NCBI GenBank assembly: GCA_964373815.1
Contig: CAYJWI010000002.1
Location: forward strand, 14,921 to 78,920
Origin: UBA10205 sp964373815
GTDB taxonomy: Archaea; Iainarchaeota; Iainarchaeia; Iainarchaeales; Iainarchaeaceae
Reading direction: 5' to 3'
Length of the DNA: 64,000 nt
This document shows, piece after piece, positions 26,360 through 33,387 of the stretch. Each line of letters begins with the position of its first letter. The first letter of the stretch is position 1. Below the pieces are notes generated by a model. That model was given only the letters and a program-made list of their open reading frames with translations. It searched no databases and was not told the DNA's origin. Position numbers and translations under genes: made by a program.

Positions 26360-26505
26360 GAATTGTTCAGGAGGAAAGAGGCCAGGGTGCAACTGAATTG
26401 CTGCTTGTGCTTGGACTGGCTGTGGTTGCGGCCATAACAGTGGGTTTTTTTCTGAAAAACTTTGTCACGCAGGAAGTGGAGCCACAAGTAGGGGAAAAAT
26501 TGTGA
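26356..26505 (+). CDS. Small pilin-like protein
   Basis: A 49-aa protein beginning MRIVQEERGQGATELLLVLG: short leader, GQGATE cleavage region with the conserved Glu, then a hydrophobic helix and a short acidic tail. It has almost no globular part and lacks the six-cysteine tail of the following pilins. The ATG overlaps the stop of the platform gene (ATGA). It may be an initiating or priming minor pilin. Start and reading frame are secure. Confidence 0.82.
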   Translation: MRIVQEERGQGATELLLVLGLAVVAAITVGFFLKNFVTQEVEPQVGEKL

Positions 26506-26530
26506 TTATAACTCAAAAGGAGGGAAAAAA

Positions 26531-26594
26531 ATGCACAGCAAAGGGCAAGGGGCACTAGAATACCTACTCCTAATAGGAGGAGCAATAGTAGTCG
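26531..26594 (+). CDS. Pilin gene, 5' part ending at assembly gap
   Basis: The start of a type IV pilin: ATG at 26531 after GGAGGG, leader MHSKGQGALEYLLLIGGAIV, then the sequence runs into N at 26595. The GQGALEY leader and helix are DNA-identical to those of the pilins at 27135 and 27562. Either this is the 5' end of the gene whose 3' part follows the gap, or it belongs to a separate, unassembled copy. As written the frame does not join across the 100 N. If the two contig ends overlapped by their shared 42 nt, the gene would join in frame. Confidence 0.8.
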
Positions 26595-26694
26595 NNNNNN
26601 NNNNNNNNNNNNNNNNNNNNNNNNNNNNNNNNNNNNNNNNNNNNNNNNNNNNNNNNNNNNNNNNNNNNNNNNNNNNNNNNNNNNNNNNNNNNNN
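26595..26694. other. Assembly gap of 100 N
   Basis: Exactly 100 unknown bases, the conventional scaffold-gap size, so the true length is not known. The 42 nt before the gap reappear at its far side, both lying inside the repeated pilin head. The break is therefore caused by the repeat, and extra pilin copies may be missing or the gap may be zero. Confidence 0.98.
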
Positions 26695-26978
26695 CACTAG
26701 AATACCTACTCCTAATAGGAGGAGCAATAGTAGTCGCAGTAATAGTGGTAACACTACTCCTCGGAATAGGCACATCCGGCCAGGGACAGACAGCCAGCAC
26801 CAGCGCTGCGGTATTGTGCGGGCAAAAGGCGGCTGTGGCAAACCAGGTTTGCGACACGAACACAGACGGCGGAGCAAGGATAGTCTACGTCGACAAGTGC
26901 TACACATGCGGCGGAACATACCCTAAGTGCACGGCGACATCAAACCCCACTGCACAGGAAGCATGCACGAGCGATTAA
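26695..26978 (+). CDS. Pilin gene with six-cysteine tail, 3' part after gap
   Basis: The frame with codons from 26697 reads LEYLLLIGGAIVVAVIVV, then a variable soluble tail of about 70 residues with six cysteines: C-QKAA, QVCD, KCY, CGG, YPKC, EAC. The same cysteine pattern occurs in the pilins at 27135 and 27562. The start is lost in the gap; the most economical model joins it to the 5' piece at 26531. The helix DNA is identical to that of the 27135 gene for at least 55 nt and diverges afterwards. A GC-rich hairpin follows the stop and may be its terminator. Confidence 0.85.
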
Positions 26979-26991
26979 ACATTTAGGATTA

Positions 26992-27016
26992 CGGGGTCTG
27001 CCGCTTGGCGACCCCG
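26992..27016 (+). terminator. Hairpin after pilin gene, candidate terminator
   Basis: CGGGGTC (26992-26998) pairs with GACCCCG (27010-27016) over an 11-nt loop, followed within a few bases by AAAACTTCTTTTCATATTTTT-type T-rich sequence. It lies 14 bp after the pilin stop and before the promoter of the next pilin. Confidence 0.55.
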
Positions 27017-27093
27017 AAAACTTCTTTTCATATTTTTAAATAAGCAAAATTGCGCCTAGTTTTTGTGGGTGGCAATTTTTCCCTACCGCAAGG

Positions 27094-27102
27094 ATTATAA
27101 AC
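27094..27102 (+). promoter_or_regulatory. TATA box of tandem pilin gene
   Basis: ATTATAAAC lies 26-37 nt before the GTG/ATG starts of the next pilin. The same nonamer, followed in both cases by a CTTATT stretch, precedes the pilin at 27562, showing that each tandem pilin carries its own promoter. Confidence 0.55.
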
Positions 27103-27134
27103 ATCCGAGGCATTCTTATTGAACAGTGAAACAA

Positions 27135-27479
27135 ATGCGCGAAAAAGGGCAAGGGGCACTAGAATACCTACTCCTAATAGGAGGAGCAATAGTAGTCGCA
27201 GTAATAGTGGTGACGCTTCTGCTCGGGGTCAGCGCCCCCGCACAGGGCCAGACAGCTTCTGCGAGCGCAAGCTCGCTTTGCAGCCAAAAAGCGGCGCTTG
27301 TGAACAATGATTGTGATTTTAACGGTATCGGCTCAGGCGACGGTGCTGCGGGGGATTCGCTAAGGGTTGTGTTGATTGGCACTGACTGCTATGCATGCGC
27401 GGGGAATTTCCCGCAATGCTCTGCGAGTCTATCTAAGGACCCAGCATACGACACTCCGGAAGCGTGCCGGAGCACATAG
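27135..27479 (+). CDS. Type IV pilin with six-cysteine tail
   Basis: A 114-aa pilin with class III signal: MREKGQGALEYLLLIGGAIV, cleavage expected at GQGALE, then a hydrophobic helix and a 75-residue soluble domain. The domain has six cysteines in the order C-QKAAL, NDCD, DCYAC, FPQC, EAC, matching its neighbours, so disulfide bonding outside the cell is likely. The codons for the head (27144-27200) are identical at every base to those of the 27562 gene, while the tail is quite different. The ATG at 27135 is preferred by analogy; a GTG at 27126 is in frame. It has its own TATA box. Confidence 0.9.
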   Translation: MREKGQGALEYLLLIGGAIVVAVIVVTLLLGVSAPAQGQTASASASSLCSQKAALVNNDCDFNGIGSGDGAAGDSLRVVLIGTDCYACAGNFPQCSASLSKDPAYDTPEACRST

Positions 27480-27511
27480 GCAAACCGGCCGCCCCCTGTA
27501 AAATAGCAATA

Positions 27512-27520
27512 ATTATAAAC
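27512..27520 (+). promoter_or_regulatory. TATA box of tandem pilin gene
   Basis: ATTATAAAC, followed by a CTTATTATT stretch, lies about 46 nt before the ATG at 27562. It repeats the promoter arrangement of the preceding pilin. Confidence 0.5.
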
Positions 27521-27561
27521 CACAAAGCGCTCTTATTATTCTTGGAACCAGGGTGGCATGG

Positions 27562-27891
27562 ATGCACAACAAAGGGCAAGGGGCACTAGAATACCTACTC
27601 CTAATAGGAGGAGCAATAGTAGTCGCAATAATAGTCATGCTTTTGCTGCTCAATGTGGCGACTGACAGCGGAACCCAGACAGGGGCCCTAACCGCAGCCT
27701 CTTTTTGCACCCAGAAGGCTGCAATAACAAACCAGAATTGTGACATCAACACAAGCGCTGCGGGAAACACTAGAAGGGTTGTGTGGGTAAATGAGGAATG
27801 TTATGACTGTTCAGGCAACTATCCGCAATGCGGGGCAAGCGCCACGACGGATGCCCCATATAACACTGCAGAAGAGTGCCAGAGCGGCTGA
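27562..27891 (+). CDS. Type IV pilin with six-cysteine tail
   Basis: A 109-aa pilin: MHNKGQGALEYLLLIGGAIV, hydrophobic helix, then a soluble tail with cysteines spaced as C-TQKAAI, QNCD, ECYDC, YPQC, EEC. The leader and helix DNA at 27571-27627 is identical for 57 nt to the preceding pilin, including synonymous positions, and then diverges abruptly. The ATG at 27562 matches the MHSK start of the 26531 gene; a GTG at 27553 is also in frame. It precedes another pilin-like gene by 7 bp and the prepilin peptidase. Confidence 0.9.
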   Translation: MHNKGQGALEYLLLIGGAIVVAIIVMLLLLNVATDSGTQTGALTAASFCTQKAAITNQNCDINTSAAGNTRRVVWVNEECYDCSGNYPQCGASATTDAPYNTAEECQSG

Positions 27892-27898
27892 ACCCCAT

Positions 27899-28087
27899 AT
27901 GGCTGCTGCAGGGCTTAGTTCCGAAAGGGCGCAAGTTTCGATAGAGTACATACTGACCATAATGTTCGCGGTTCTCCTCGTGATTGCCGTCACAATAATC
28001 GCCTTTAACATAGCGTCAGTTGCTGACAGGGCACAGCTCAAGATAATCCAGAACCGGGACAACGTTATTTCAACACTTATGAGTTGA
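27899..28087 (+). CDS. Small pilin-like protein, class III signal peptide
   Basis: A 62-aa protein with leader MAAAGLSSERAQVSIEYILT: QVSIE cleavage context and a hydrophobic helix, then a short charged helix ending in RDNVISTLMS. It lacks the six-cysteine tail and resembles the minimal pilins at 4865 and 26356. The ATG at 27899 gives a normal leader. The stop codon is followed immediately by the TTG of the prepilin peptidase gene. Confidence 0.83.
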   Translation: MAAAGLSSERAQVSIEYILTIMFAVLLVIAVTIIAFNIASVADRAQLKIIQNRDNVISTLMS

Positions 28088-29239
28088 TTGGGGGTGCTCG
28101 AACTTGCATATTTCACCCTTACGGTTTTGGCACTCCTGATTGCAGCGTATACGGATCTTAAGGAAAGGATTGTAAGCAACAAACTCACTTTCGGGCTTGG
28201 CGCTGCAGGGCTGGTGCTCAAAGGCGCGGAATCGTTTTTCGCAAACAGCCCCCAGCCGATGTTTTTGTCGCTTGCTGGCGGGGCCATCGCTTTCATCCTG
28301 TGCTATGTTTTATGGCAAATCGGCGTGTGGGCTTCTGGAGATGTGAAGCTTGTGAGCGCAATTGCAATACTAAACCCCGTAAATTATGCAGCCCTTGCAA
28401 GCATTTTTCCGGTAACGAACCCGCTTTTTTCCAGCATAGGCCTTCCTGTGTTTTCTGCCACCCTGATAATTTATTCGGTATTTGCAACACTGCCATTGGG
28501 GGCTGCAATGGTCTTTTCAGCTGGCCTCAAGCACAAAGAGGCCCTCGCAAGGGCTGCGAAAAAAATTTCCGGCAAGGCCTTGGGGATAGCGCTTTTTTCG
28601 GCAACCATTTCAGCATTGAAAGTCATTCTTGACTCTTACCCATCCGCGGCAATTGATGGCACCCTGCCAAGCGAGCTTGCGATAATCCCGCTTCTTGTAA
28701 TACTGGCGTTCCTTCCCGGAAAAATAAGGGCCGTGGTTTCTGTTATAGTGGTGGGCGCAGGGCTTTACTTCGAGCCATTGGGTTTTTTCCTGAAGGCGGT
28801 TTTGGTGGCAGCGCCGATAATGGCCCTTTACGCACTGTGGAAAATTTATGATGAGAGCAGGGAATACGCTTTTACGGAAATGGTAAGTTCACGCGCATTA
28901 CGAGAAGGCATGATACCTAGCAGGTACATCGTGGAAAAAAACGGCAGGATTGAACTGGTCGAGGCCCCTTCAATGGCAAGAGTTTTAAAGGACTTAATCA
29001 GCAATAGGATGAAAAGCGGTTTGCGCCTGCTGCGCCTTGATGGAAATGTGATATCTTCACCGCTTTCAGCTGGCGGGCTTTCGGCGGAAGATGCACAAGA
29101 ACTTAGGAAAAAAGCGCAAAGTGGAATTATGCCGAACAAGATTTCTGTCAAGAAGACAATGGCTTTCGTGCCGGCAATACTTGTGGCATACATTGCGGCG
29201 CAGTTTACGGGTGATTTGATTTGGAACATTTTATTCTAA
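28088..29239 (+). CDS. Archaeal prepilin peptidase (A24 aspartic protease)
   Basis: Cuts the class III leaders of the pilins at the inner membrane face. The 383-aa polytopic protein has the first catalytic Asp in AAYTDLKERIVSNKL and the second in GxGD-like ASGDVKLVSAI. At least eight hydrophobic segments surround a cytoplasmic stretch of about 110 residues near the C-terminus. It is longer than PibD/FlaK (about 230-300 aa) because of extra segments and that loop. The start is a TTG directly after the preceding stop (a GTG two codons later is possible). Its place inside the pilin run makes the role clear. Confidence 0.9.
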   Translation: MGVLELAYFTLTVLALLIAAYTDLKERIVSNKLTFGLGAAGLVLKGAESFFANSPQPMFLSLAGGAIAFILCYVLWQIGVWASGDVKLVSAIAILNPVNYAALASIFPVTNPLFSSIGLPVFSATLIIYSVFATLPLGAAMVFSAGLKHKEALARAAKKISGKALGIALFSATISALKVILDSYPSAAIDGTLPSELAIIPLLVILAFLPGKIRAVVSVIVVGAGLYFEPLGFFLKAVLVAAPIMALYALWKIYDESREYAFTEMVSSRALREGMIPSRYIVEKNGRIELVEAPSMARVLKDLISNRMKSGLRLLRLDGNVISSPLSAGGLSAEDAQELRKKAQSGIMPNKISVKKTMAFVPAILVAYIAAQFTGDLIWNILF

Positions 29240-29253
29240 ACAGCCCTGCAAAA

Positions 29254-29751
29254 ATGCGCGGTCAGGCAAGTGTTGAGTTCATACTTGTGCTGGTCATTGC
29301 ACTTGCATATATACTGGTTGTCACGCAGCCGAATGCCGACCTTTCAAGCAGCTCGATTGAGGATGTCTCAAACCTTGCAAAGCTAAGGGTTTCGGCCGAC
29401 AAGCTCACGAACACCATACAATATGTTTCCCTCTCAGGCGCGGGCACAAGGCAGACAATCCAGCTTGTTGTGCCGAATGATTCGAACATTTCATGCGAAC
29501 CTTCATCAGGGCCGAGCACCACGCTTAGGATTCAGTATGCATTAAAGTCGAAGGAAGGCTCACCCGGATGCTACAACGACAATGATGCTGTCCTCAACCC
29601 GAATTTCTGCAACAAAACTATAAGCGTGGATGCGAACTTTAGCTGCAGCGCCGGCGGCCAGAACCCCACAGTGATGAGGCCGGGCATTTACAGGGCCACT
29701 GTAGAGAAGAATTCAGCCGGAGTGGTTGCAAACCTGATAGTGGTTGGATGA
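29254..29751 (+). CDS. Type IV pilin-like protein
   Basis: A 165-aa protein starting MRGQASVEFILVLVIALAYI: four-residue leader, QASVE cleavage context and a hydrophobic helix. A 135-residue extracellular part with four cysteines follows (SCEP, GCYN, NFCN, FSCS). It overlaps the peptidase gene by no codons but follows after 14 bp, and its last codon overlaps the next pilin as ATGA. The ATG at 29254 was chosen over a TTG 33 nt upstream because it gives the conserved MRGQASVE start shared with the next gene. Confidence 0.87.
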   Translation: MRGQASVEFILVLVIALAYILVVTQPNADLSSSSIEDVSNLAKLRVSADKLTNTIQYVSLSGAGTRQTIQLVVPNDSNISCEPSSGPSTTLRIQYALKSKEGSPGCYNDNDAVLNPNFCNKTISVDANFSCSAGGQNPTVMRPGIYRATVEKNSAGVVANLIVVG

Positions 29752-30113
29752 GGGGCCAGGCAAGCGTTGAGGTAATCACGATAATTGCGATAGCAGTCAT
29801 CATCGCTTTTATCGTGCTCTCAAGGTTCACACCGCTCCAGGACACGATTTTTACGAGCGCCGCAGTAAGGCAGGCGGCAATAAGCGGGGCTGAAAGGCTT
29901 GACACGAAATACATAATCACCGAGGCGAGGGTCACAGAGTGCCCTGCCTCGATTAAGATTAATGTAGGCATTAATCCGACCCCCGGAGTTGGAAACAACG
30001 ACAACACGACTTTGACAGCAAATATAACACCAGCAGTGAACTTCATTAGGAACACCGCCGGAAAAACCGTTTCTGTATCTTACAATGACCCTTTAAACCT
30101 CCTATGCCCATAG
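29748..30113 (+). CDS. Type IV pilin-like protein, last of pilus operon
   Basis: A 121-aa protein starting MRGQASVEVITIIAIAVIIA: short leader with QASVE and a hydrophobic helix, then an extracellular part of beta-rich character with two cysteines (TECPAS and the terminal LLCP). The start overlaps the previous stop (ATGA). The near-identical first eight residues of the two genes suggest recent duplication of the leader or constraint on processing. It ends the pilus run; a CGTCAATCGACG element follows at once. Confidence 0.86.
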   Translation: MRGQASVEVITIIAIAVIIAFIVLSRFTPLQDTIFTSAAVRQAAISGAERLDTKYIITEARVTECPASIKINVGINPTPGVGNNDNTTLTANITPAVNFIRNTAGKTVSVSYNDPLNLLCP

Positions 30114-30114
30114 T

Positions 30115-30137
30115 CGTCAATCGACGAATTTTTATTC
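30115..30137 (+). promoter_or_regulatory. Conserved palindromic element plus TATA box
   Basis: CGTCAATCGACG at 30115-30126, two bases after the pilin stop, is followed by AATTTTTATTC with a TATA-like core at 30129-30137. The centre is 26 nt before the ATG at 30159. It is identical over 12 bases to the element at 4818-4829. The downstream gene is an OB-fold protein, not a pilin, so the regulon is broader than pilins. Confidence 0.58.
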
Positions 30138-30158
30138 TTTTTCTCTCGTGTATCCATA

Positions 30159-30515
30159 ATGGAAATAAGCCTTGGAAAATTGAAGCATCTCGGGTTGGCC
30201 CTTGGGATTGCAGGCATTATTGCCCTCTCATTCCTGCTGCCTGAAGAAAAAGAGGCGCTCGCAAACCAAATATCCGGACAGAGGCTAGGAGAGAGGGTGG
30301 TGGTTTCAGGAACCATAAATGGCCTTGAGATAAGGAACGGGAACGCATTCTTCTCAATCGAAAATGCCGGAAAAATAAGCGCGGCCTTCTTCAAACCAAC
30401 AAAAGCCGACCTTGATGCCCTGCGCGAGAACGGGATAGTGAGGGCCTTTGGCACGATATCAGTCTACAATGAGAGGCCCGAGATAATAGTTGACAGAGTG
30501 AGCCAAGTTGATTGA
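30159..30515 (+). CDS. Membrane-anchored OB-fold protein
   Basis: A 118-aa protein with one hydrophobic segment (about residues 10-28, LGLALGIAGIIALSFLL) and a C-terminal OB-fold (GERVVVSGTINGLEIRNGNA, FSIENAGKISAAFF, NGIVRAFGTISVYNERPEI), of the nucleic-acid-binding tRNA_anti type. It probably faces outside, like secreted OB-fold proteins linked to DNA uptake or nucleases. Its last codons overlap the start of the TctA-like gene, suggesting co-translation. Its promoter carries the conserved palindromic element seen at two pilin promoters, suggesting a link with pili; function remains unknown. Confidence 0.78.
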   Translation: MEISLGKLKHLGLALGIAGIIALSFLLPEEKEALANQISGQRLGERVVVSGTINGLEIRNGNAFFSIENAGKISAAFFKPTKADLDALRENGIVRAFGTISVYNERPEIIVDRVSQVD

Positions 30516-31683
30516 AGAGATTTTGTGGCTCCTCTTCGGTTTTGTCGCAGGGATAGTCACTGGGCTTTTTCCCGGGATACACGCAAACACCGCGGCGCTG
30601 CTCGCACTCTATGTCAAACCCGGAAATCCGCTCGGCTTTGCGCTCTTCGTGGTGTCGATGAGCATAACGCACTCATTCGTGGATGCGATACCGAGCATAT
30701 TGCTAGGGGCGCCTTCGGGAGAGAGTTCCCTTAACCTTCTTCCGGGGCATGAAATGCTTCTGCAGGGAAAAGGGCTTGAGGCTATACAGCTCACTGTGTT
30801 CGGCGGCCTTTTGACAGGGATTTTCACGGTAATTCTGCTGCCGTTCTTTTTTTCATTCGCAAAAAATTACGGGAACCAGCTTCCGATAGTGATTCCCGCA
30901 TTCATAGCAGTTACAGTAATTCTCATGGTAATTGATGAAAAAAACAAGCCCACCGCGATAGCAATCATTGCCCTCTCCGGGCTCGCGGGGCAGTTTTTGC
31001 TCAATGCCGGAATACACGAGGCTATTTTTGCGCTCGTGGTCGGCTTCTTCGCAATTCCCGGGCTCTGCCAGGCCGCACTTTCCAATACGAAAATACCGCC
31101 GCAGGAAAAAACCTGCAAATCGAGGCAGAAAATTTCTTTCGGCCTTGTATCCGCGGCGACCTCGGGGGTGCTTGCCGCCTTTCCCGGCATCGGGCCCAGC
31201 CAGGCAGCGGCGATTGTGAAAAGCTTTCTTGGCAAAATTTCCAAATCAGAATACCTTATCCTTAGCGGCGGGATAAACATAGGCAATCTTTTCTTCAGCA
31301 TACTCATGCTCTATGCTCTCGGAAAAACACGCACAGGGATGGCGGCAATAATAGATTCGGTGATGGAAATTGACGGGACAAGTTTCGCAATACTTGCAGC
31401 GGGGGCAGTGGCTTCAGTCGGGGTTGCGACGGCAGTGACGGAAATAATATCCCCCCACGCAATCACAATGCTCCAAAGAATAAATTACAGGAAATCGAGC
31501 ATTGCCATCGCATCGGCTTTGGGCGCGCTTGTGCTCTGGATATGCGGGCCGGCTGGGCTCGCGGCATCGCTTGTCGCTGCGGGGATAGGTTTCTGTTGCA
31601 TAGGGGCGGGGGTGAAGAGGGGCAGCTGCATGGGGTTCCTCCTGCTGCCGACCTTTCTTTTTTACACCGGCATCGGTTTTTAA
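30508..31683 (+). CDS. TctA-family (DUF112) membrane permease
   Basis: A 391-aa integral membrane protein of the tripartite tricarboxylate transporter TctA family, archaeal branch. It shows repeated Gly/Pro-rich signatures: GFVAGIVTGLFPGIHAN near the start and SGVLAAFPGIGPSQAAAIV in the second half, which are the two inverted-repeat motifs of the fold, plus about ten hydrophobic segments. The usual partners TctB and TctC are not nearby, as is common in archaea, so the substrate is unknown. The start is a TTG that overlaps the preceding stop by a few bases. Confidence 0.88.
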   Translation: MIEEILWLLFGFVAGIVTGLFPGIHANTAALLALYVKPGNPLGFALFVVSMSITHSFVDAIPSILLGAPSGESSLNLLPGHEMLLQGKGLEAIQLTVFGGLLTGIFTVILLPFFFSFAKNYGNQLPIVIPAFIAVTVILMVIDEKNKPTAIAIIALSGLAGQFLLNAGIHEAIFALVVGFFAIPGLCQAALSNTKIPPQEKTCKSRQKISFGLVSAATSGVLAAFPGIGPSQAAAIVKSFLGKISKSEYLILSGGINIGNLFFSILMLYALGKTRTGMAAIIDSVMEIDGTSFAILAAGAVASVGVATAVTEIISPHAITMLQRINYRKSSIAIASALGALVLWICGPAGLAASLVAAGIGFCCIGAGVKRGSCMGFLLLPTFLFYTGIGF

Positions 31684-31706
31684 ATTTCGGGAACCAAGAA
31701 TAGGTA

Positions 31707-32069
31707 ATGTATAGCATACGCAAGCAGGCCCTCGAATCAATAATAATCGCGGCGAGAAACGTCTACCCGCTCGAATTCTTTTCAATGCTCGGCGGGAAAA
31801 ACAAAGCCATTGAAGAGCTCGTGGTGGTGAGCGCGCATTTCGGCGAGGACTTTTCCTCCTACAGGCTTGATTTGGTGCCGTTCGATCGGGAAATAATAGG
31901 GACGGTGCATTCGCACCCTTCGGTGCACAACTACCCTTCGGATGCGGACCTCGAATCGTTTTCGAAGTTCGGCGAAGTGCACCTCATCATCAGCTATCCC
32001 TACGATTTAAATACAATCAGGGCTTTTGATAATAAGGGAAAAAAAATCACGCTCAAAGTGGTAGAATGA
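31707..32069 (+). CDS. JAMM/MPN+ metalloprotease
   Basis: A 120-aa JAB1/MPN+ domain protein, a zinc isopeptidase type that in archaea can cut ubiquitin-like (SAMP) conjugates. Catalytic residues are present: Glu23 in PLEFFSMLGG, and HSHPSVHNYPSDAD with His68, His70, Ser78 and Asp81 in the H-x-H-x7-S-x2-D pattern. No other domain is present. It ends with an ATGA overlap into the phosphoglycerate mutase gene, so both are co-translated. No E1 or ubiquitin-like gene is visible in the window. Confidence 0.88.
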   Translation: MYSIRKQALESIIIAARNVYPLEFFSMLGGKNKAIEELVVVSAHFGEDFSSYRLDLVPFDREIIGTVHSHPSVHNYPSDADLESFSKFGEVHLIISYPYDLNTIRAFDNKGKKITLKVVE

Positions 32070-32767
32070 ACAAAAAACCCCACAAACTGGTGCTCCTGCG
32101 CCACGGCCAGAGCATCTGGAACATGGAGAACAGGTTCACGGGATGGACAGATGTGGACCTTTCCGAAAAAGGGAAGCAGGAATGCGTTGAAGCTGCAATG
32201 CTTCTGAAGAAGCATGGGTTTTCATTCGATCTCGTTTACGCATCCCTTCTCAAGCGCAGTGTCAGGACAGCGTGGATTGTGCTTGACGAAATGGGCCTTA
32301 TGTGGGTTCCGGTAAAGCTTGACTGGAGGCTCAATGAAAGGCACTATGGCGCGCTGCAGGGCCTCGACAAGGACGAGATGAGGGAAAAATTCGGCGAGGG
32401 GCAGGTCCAGATCTGGAGGCGCAGCTATGGCATAAGGCCGCCTGCGCTTGAAAAAACAGACCCGAGATATGAAGGGGGCAACCCCATGTACTCCCGGCTC
32501 AAAAAAAGCGAAATACCGCTCACTGAAAGCCTCAAGGACACAGTAAAGAGGGTTCTGCCATGCTGGAAAAAGGAGATTGCGCCGGCGATAAAGAACGGGA
32601 AGTGCGTTCTTGTAGCTGCAAGCGGGAATAGCCTGCGTGGCCTTGTGAAATACCTCGACAAAATCCCAGACAACGATATACCGAGCCTTGAAATCCCCAC
32701 AGGAAAGCCCCTTGTCTACGAGCTTGGAAAAAACCTCAAGCCAATTAGGCACTACTACCTTGGATAA
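32066..32767 (+). CDS. Phosphoglycerate mutase, 2,3-BPG-dependent, altered active site
   Basis: Bacterial/eukaryotic-type dPGM, which interconverts 3- and 2-phosphoglycerate; most archaea use the unrelated cofactor-independent enzyme, so transfer is likely. The 233-aa protein has LRHGQS with the phosphorylated His (residue 13), the NERHYGALQG motif with catalytic Glu91, and full length. However, the second catalytic His, normally in AAHGNSLR, is Ser here: AASGNSLR with Ser186 (codon AGC at 32621-32623). That residue is expected to be essential for mutase activity, so the protein may have another activity or reduced function. It shares ATGA with the JAMM gene. Confidence 0.9.
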   Translation: MNKKPHKLVLLRHGQSIWNMENRFTGWTDVDLSEKGKQECVEAAMLLKKHGFSFDLVYASLLKRSVRTAWIVLDEMGLMWVPVKLDWRLNERHYGALQGLDKDEMREKFGEGQVQIWRRSYGIRPPALEKTDPRYEGGNPMYSRLKKSEIPLTESLKDTVKRVLPCWKKEIAPAIKNGKCVLVAASGNSLRGLVKYLDKIPDNDIPSLEIPTGKPLVYELGKNLKPIRHYYLG

Positions 32768-32848
32768 AAGGAAAAAACTTGGCACTTCCTCTACCCCGAA
32801 AAATCTGCATGGCAAAAGGAAGAAACTGGGGCTAAACGAAAACAGCCA

Positions 32849-32926
32849 CCCCGAAGCGGCTTTGCACAATAACGGGGTTAAACCATCATAAACTGCTCTT
32901 TTTCAGTGCAAAGCCCCCCCGAAGCG
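32849..32926 (+). repeat. Mixed inverted and direct repeat upstream of pilin-like operon
   Basis: GGCTTTGCAC (32858-32867) is matched by GTGCAAAGCC (32906-32915), a perfect 10-bp inverted repeat with a 38-nt loop. The decamer CCCCGAAGCG also occurs twice in direct orientation (32849-32858 and 32917-32926), bracketing the hairpin. GGCTTTGC also ends the dispersed repeat copies. It lies in a 194-bp intergenic region before the 32962 gene; it may be a terminator or regulatory RNA. Confidence 0.5.
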
Positions 32927-32961
32927 CTAATCTTATATTACATTAAAATATAAAGCTTAAA

Positions 32962-33387
32962 ATGGAAAAAGGGCAGGCAAGCATCGACCTCTTACTTTCC
33001 CTCATCGCCGCGCTCGCGTTTTTTTCAGTGCTCCTTGTGTACACCAATACCAACATTTCCGCGCATGCGGAAAACATTTATGCAGGGAACTGGGCGAAAG
33101 CAATACTGCTTGATTCTTACGCCGCGACCGGGGCGGTAAAAGCGTATGGATTTGTCATGTCCTACAAGTCCCCAGCCCCGGAGGTGCAGAGAACCGCCAA
33201 TGCGGCGAGCTGCACAATCGATTTGATCGGGGTAGCGCCGGGCTTTGGGTGGATTACGGTAAGGAACTACGGGACCAGCACGCTGCCAACCTACAATAGC
33301 CTGACAATTTCTGACGTGAACTTCGCCGGCGGCCTCTTTGGGCTCAACACCCAGTGCGGGAAAAACTTCAACATGGGGAAGAAATGA
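32962..33387 (+). CDS. Pilin-like secreted protein
   Basis: A 141-aa protein starting MEKGQASIDLLLSLIAALAF: short leader, QASID cleavage-like region (Asp in place of Glu), hydrophobic helix, then a soluble part with two cysteines. It leads a four-gene operon of pilin-like genes (to 34789) linked by adjacent or ATGA-type junctions. A TATA-like AAAATATAAAG lies about 20 nt upstream. The cluster resembles the four-gene cluster at 7016-5417 and could form a minor-pilin complex. Confidence 0.8.
   Translation: MEKGQASIDLLLSLIAALAFFSVLLVYTNTNISAHAENIYAGNWAKAILLDSYAATGAVKAYGFVMSYKSPAPEVQRTANAASCTIDLIGVAPGFGWITVRNYGTSTLPTYNSLTISDVNFAGGLFGLNTQCGKNFNMGKK

Noticed and set aside
26531..26926. A single gene reading straight across the 100-N gap to 26926
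   Set aside because: The gap size is arbitrary and breaks the frame; the true pilin frame after the gap begins with codons from 26697 and ends at 26978.
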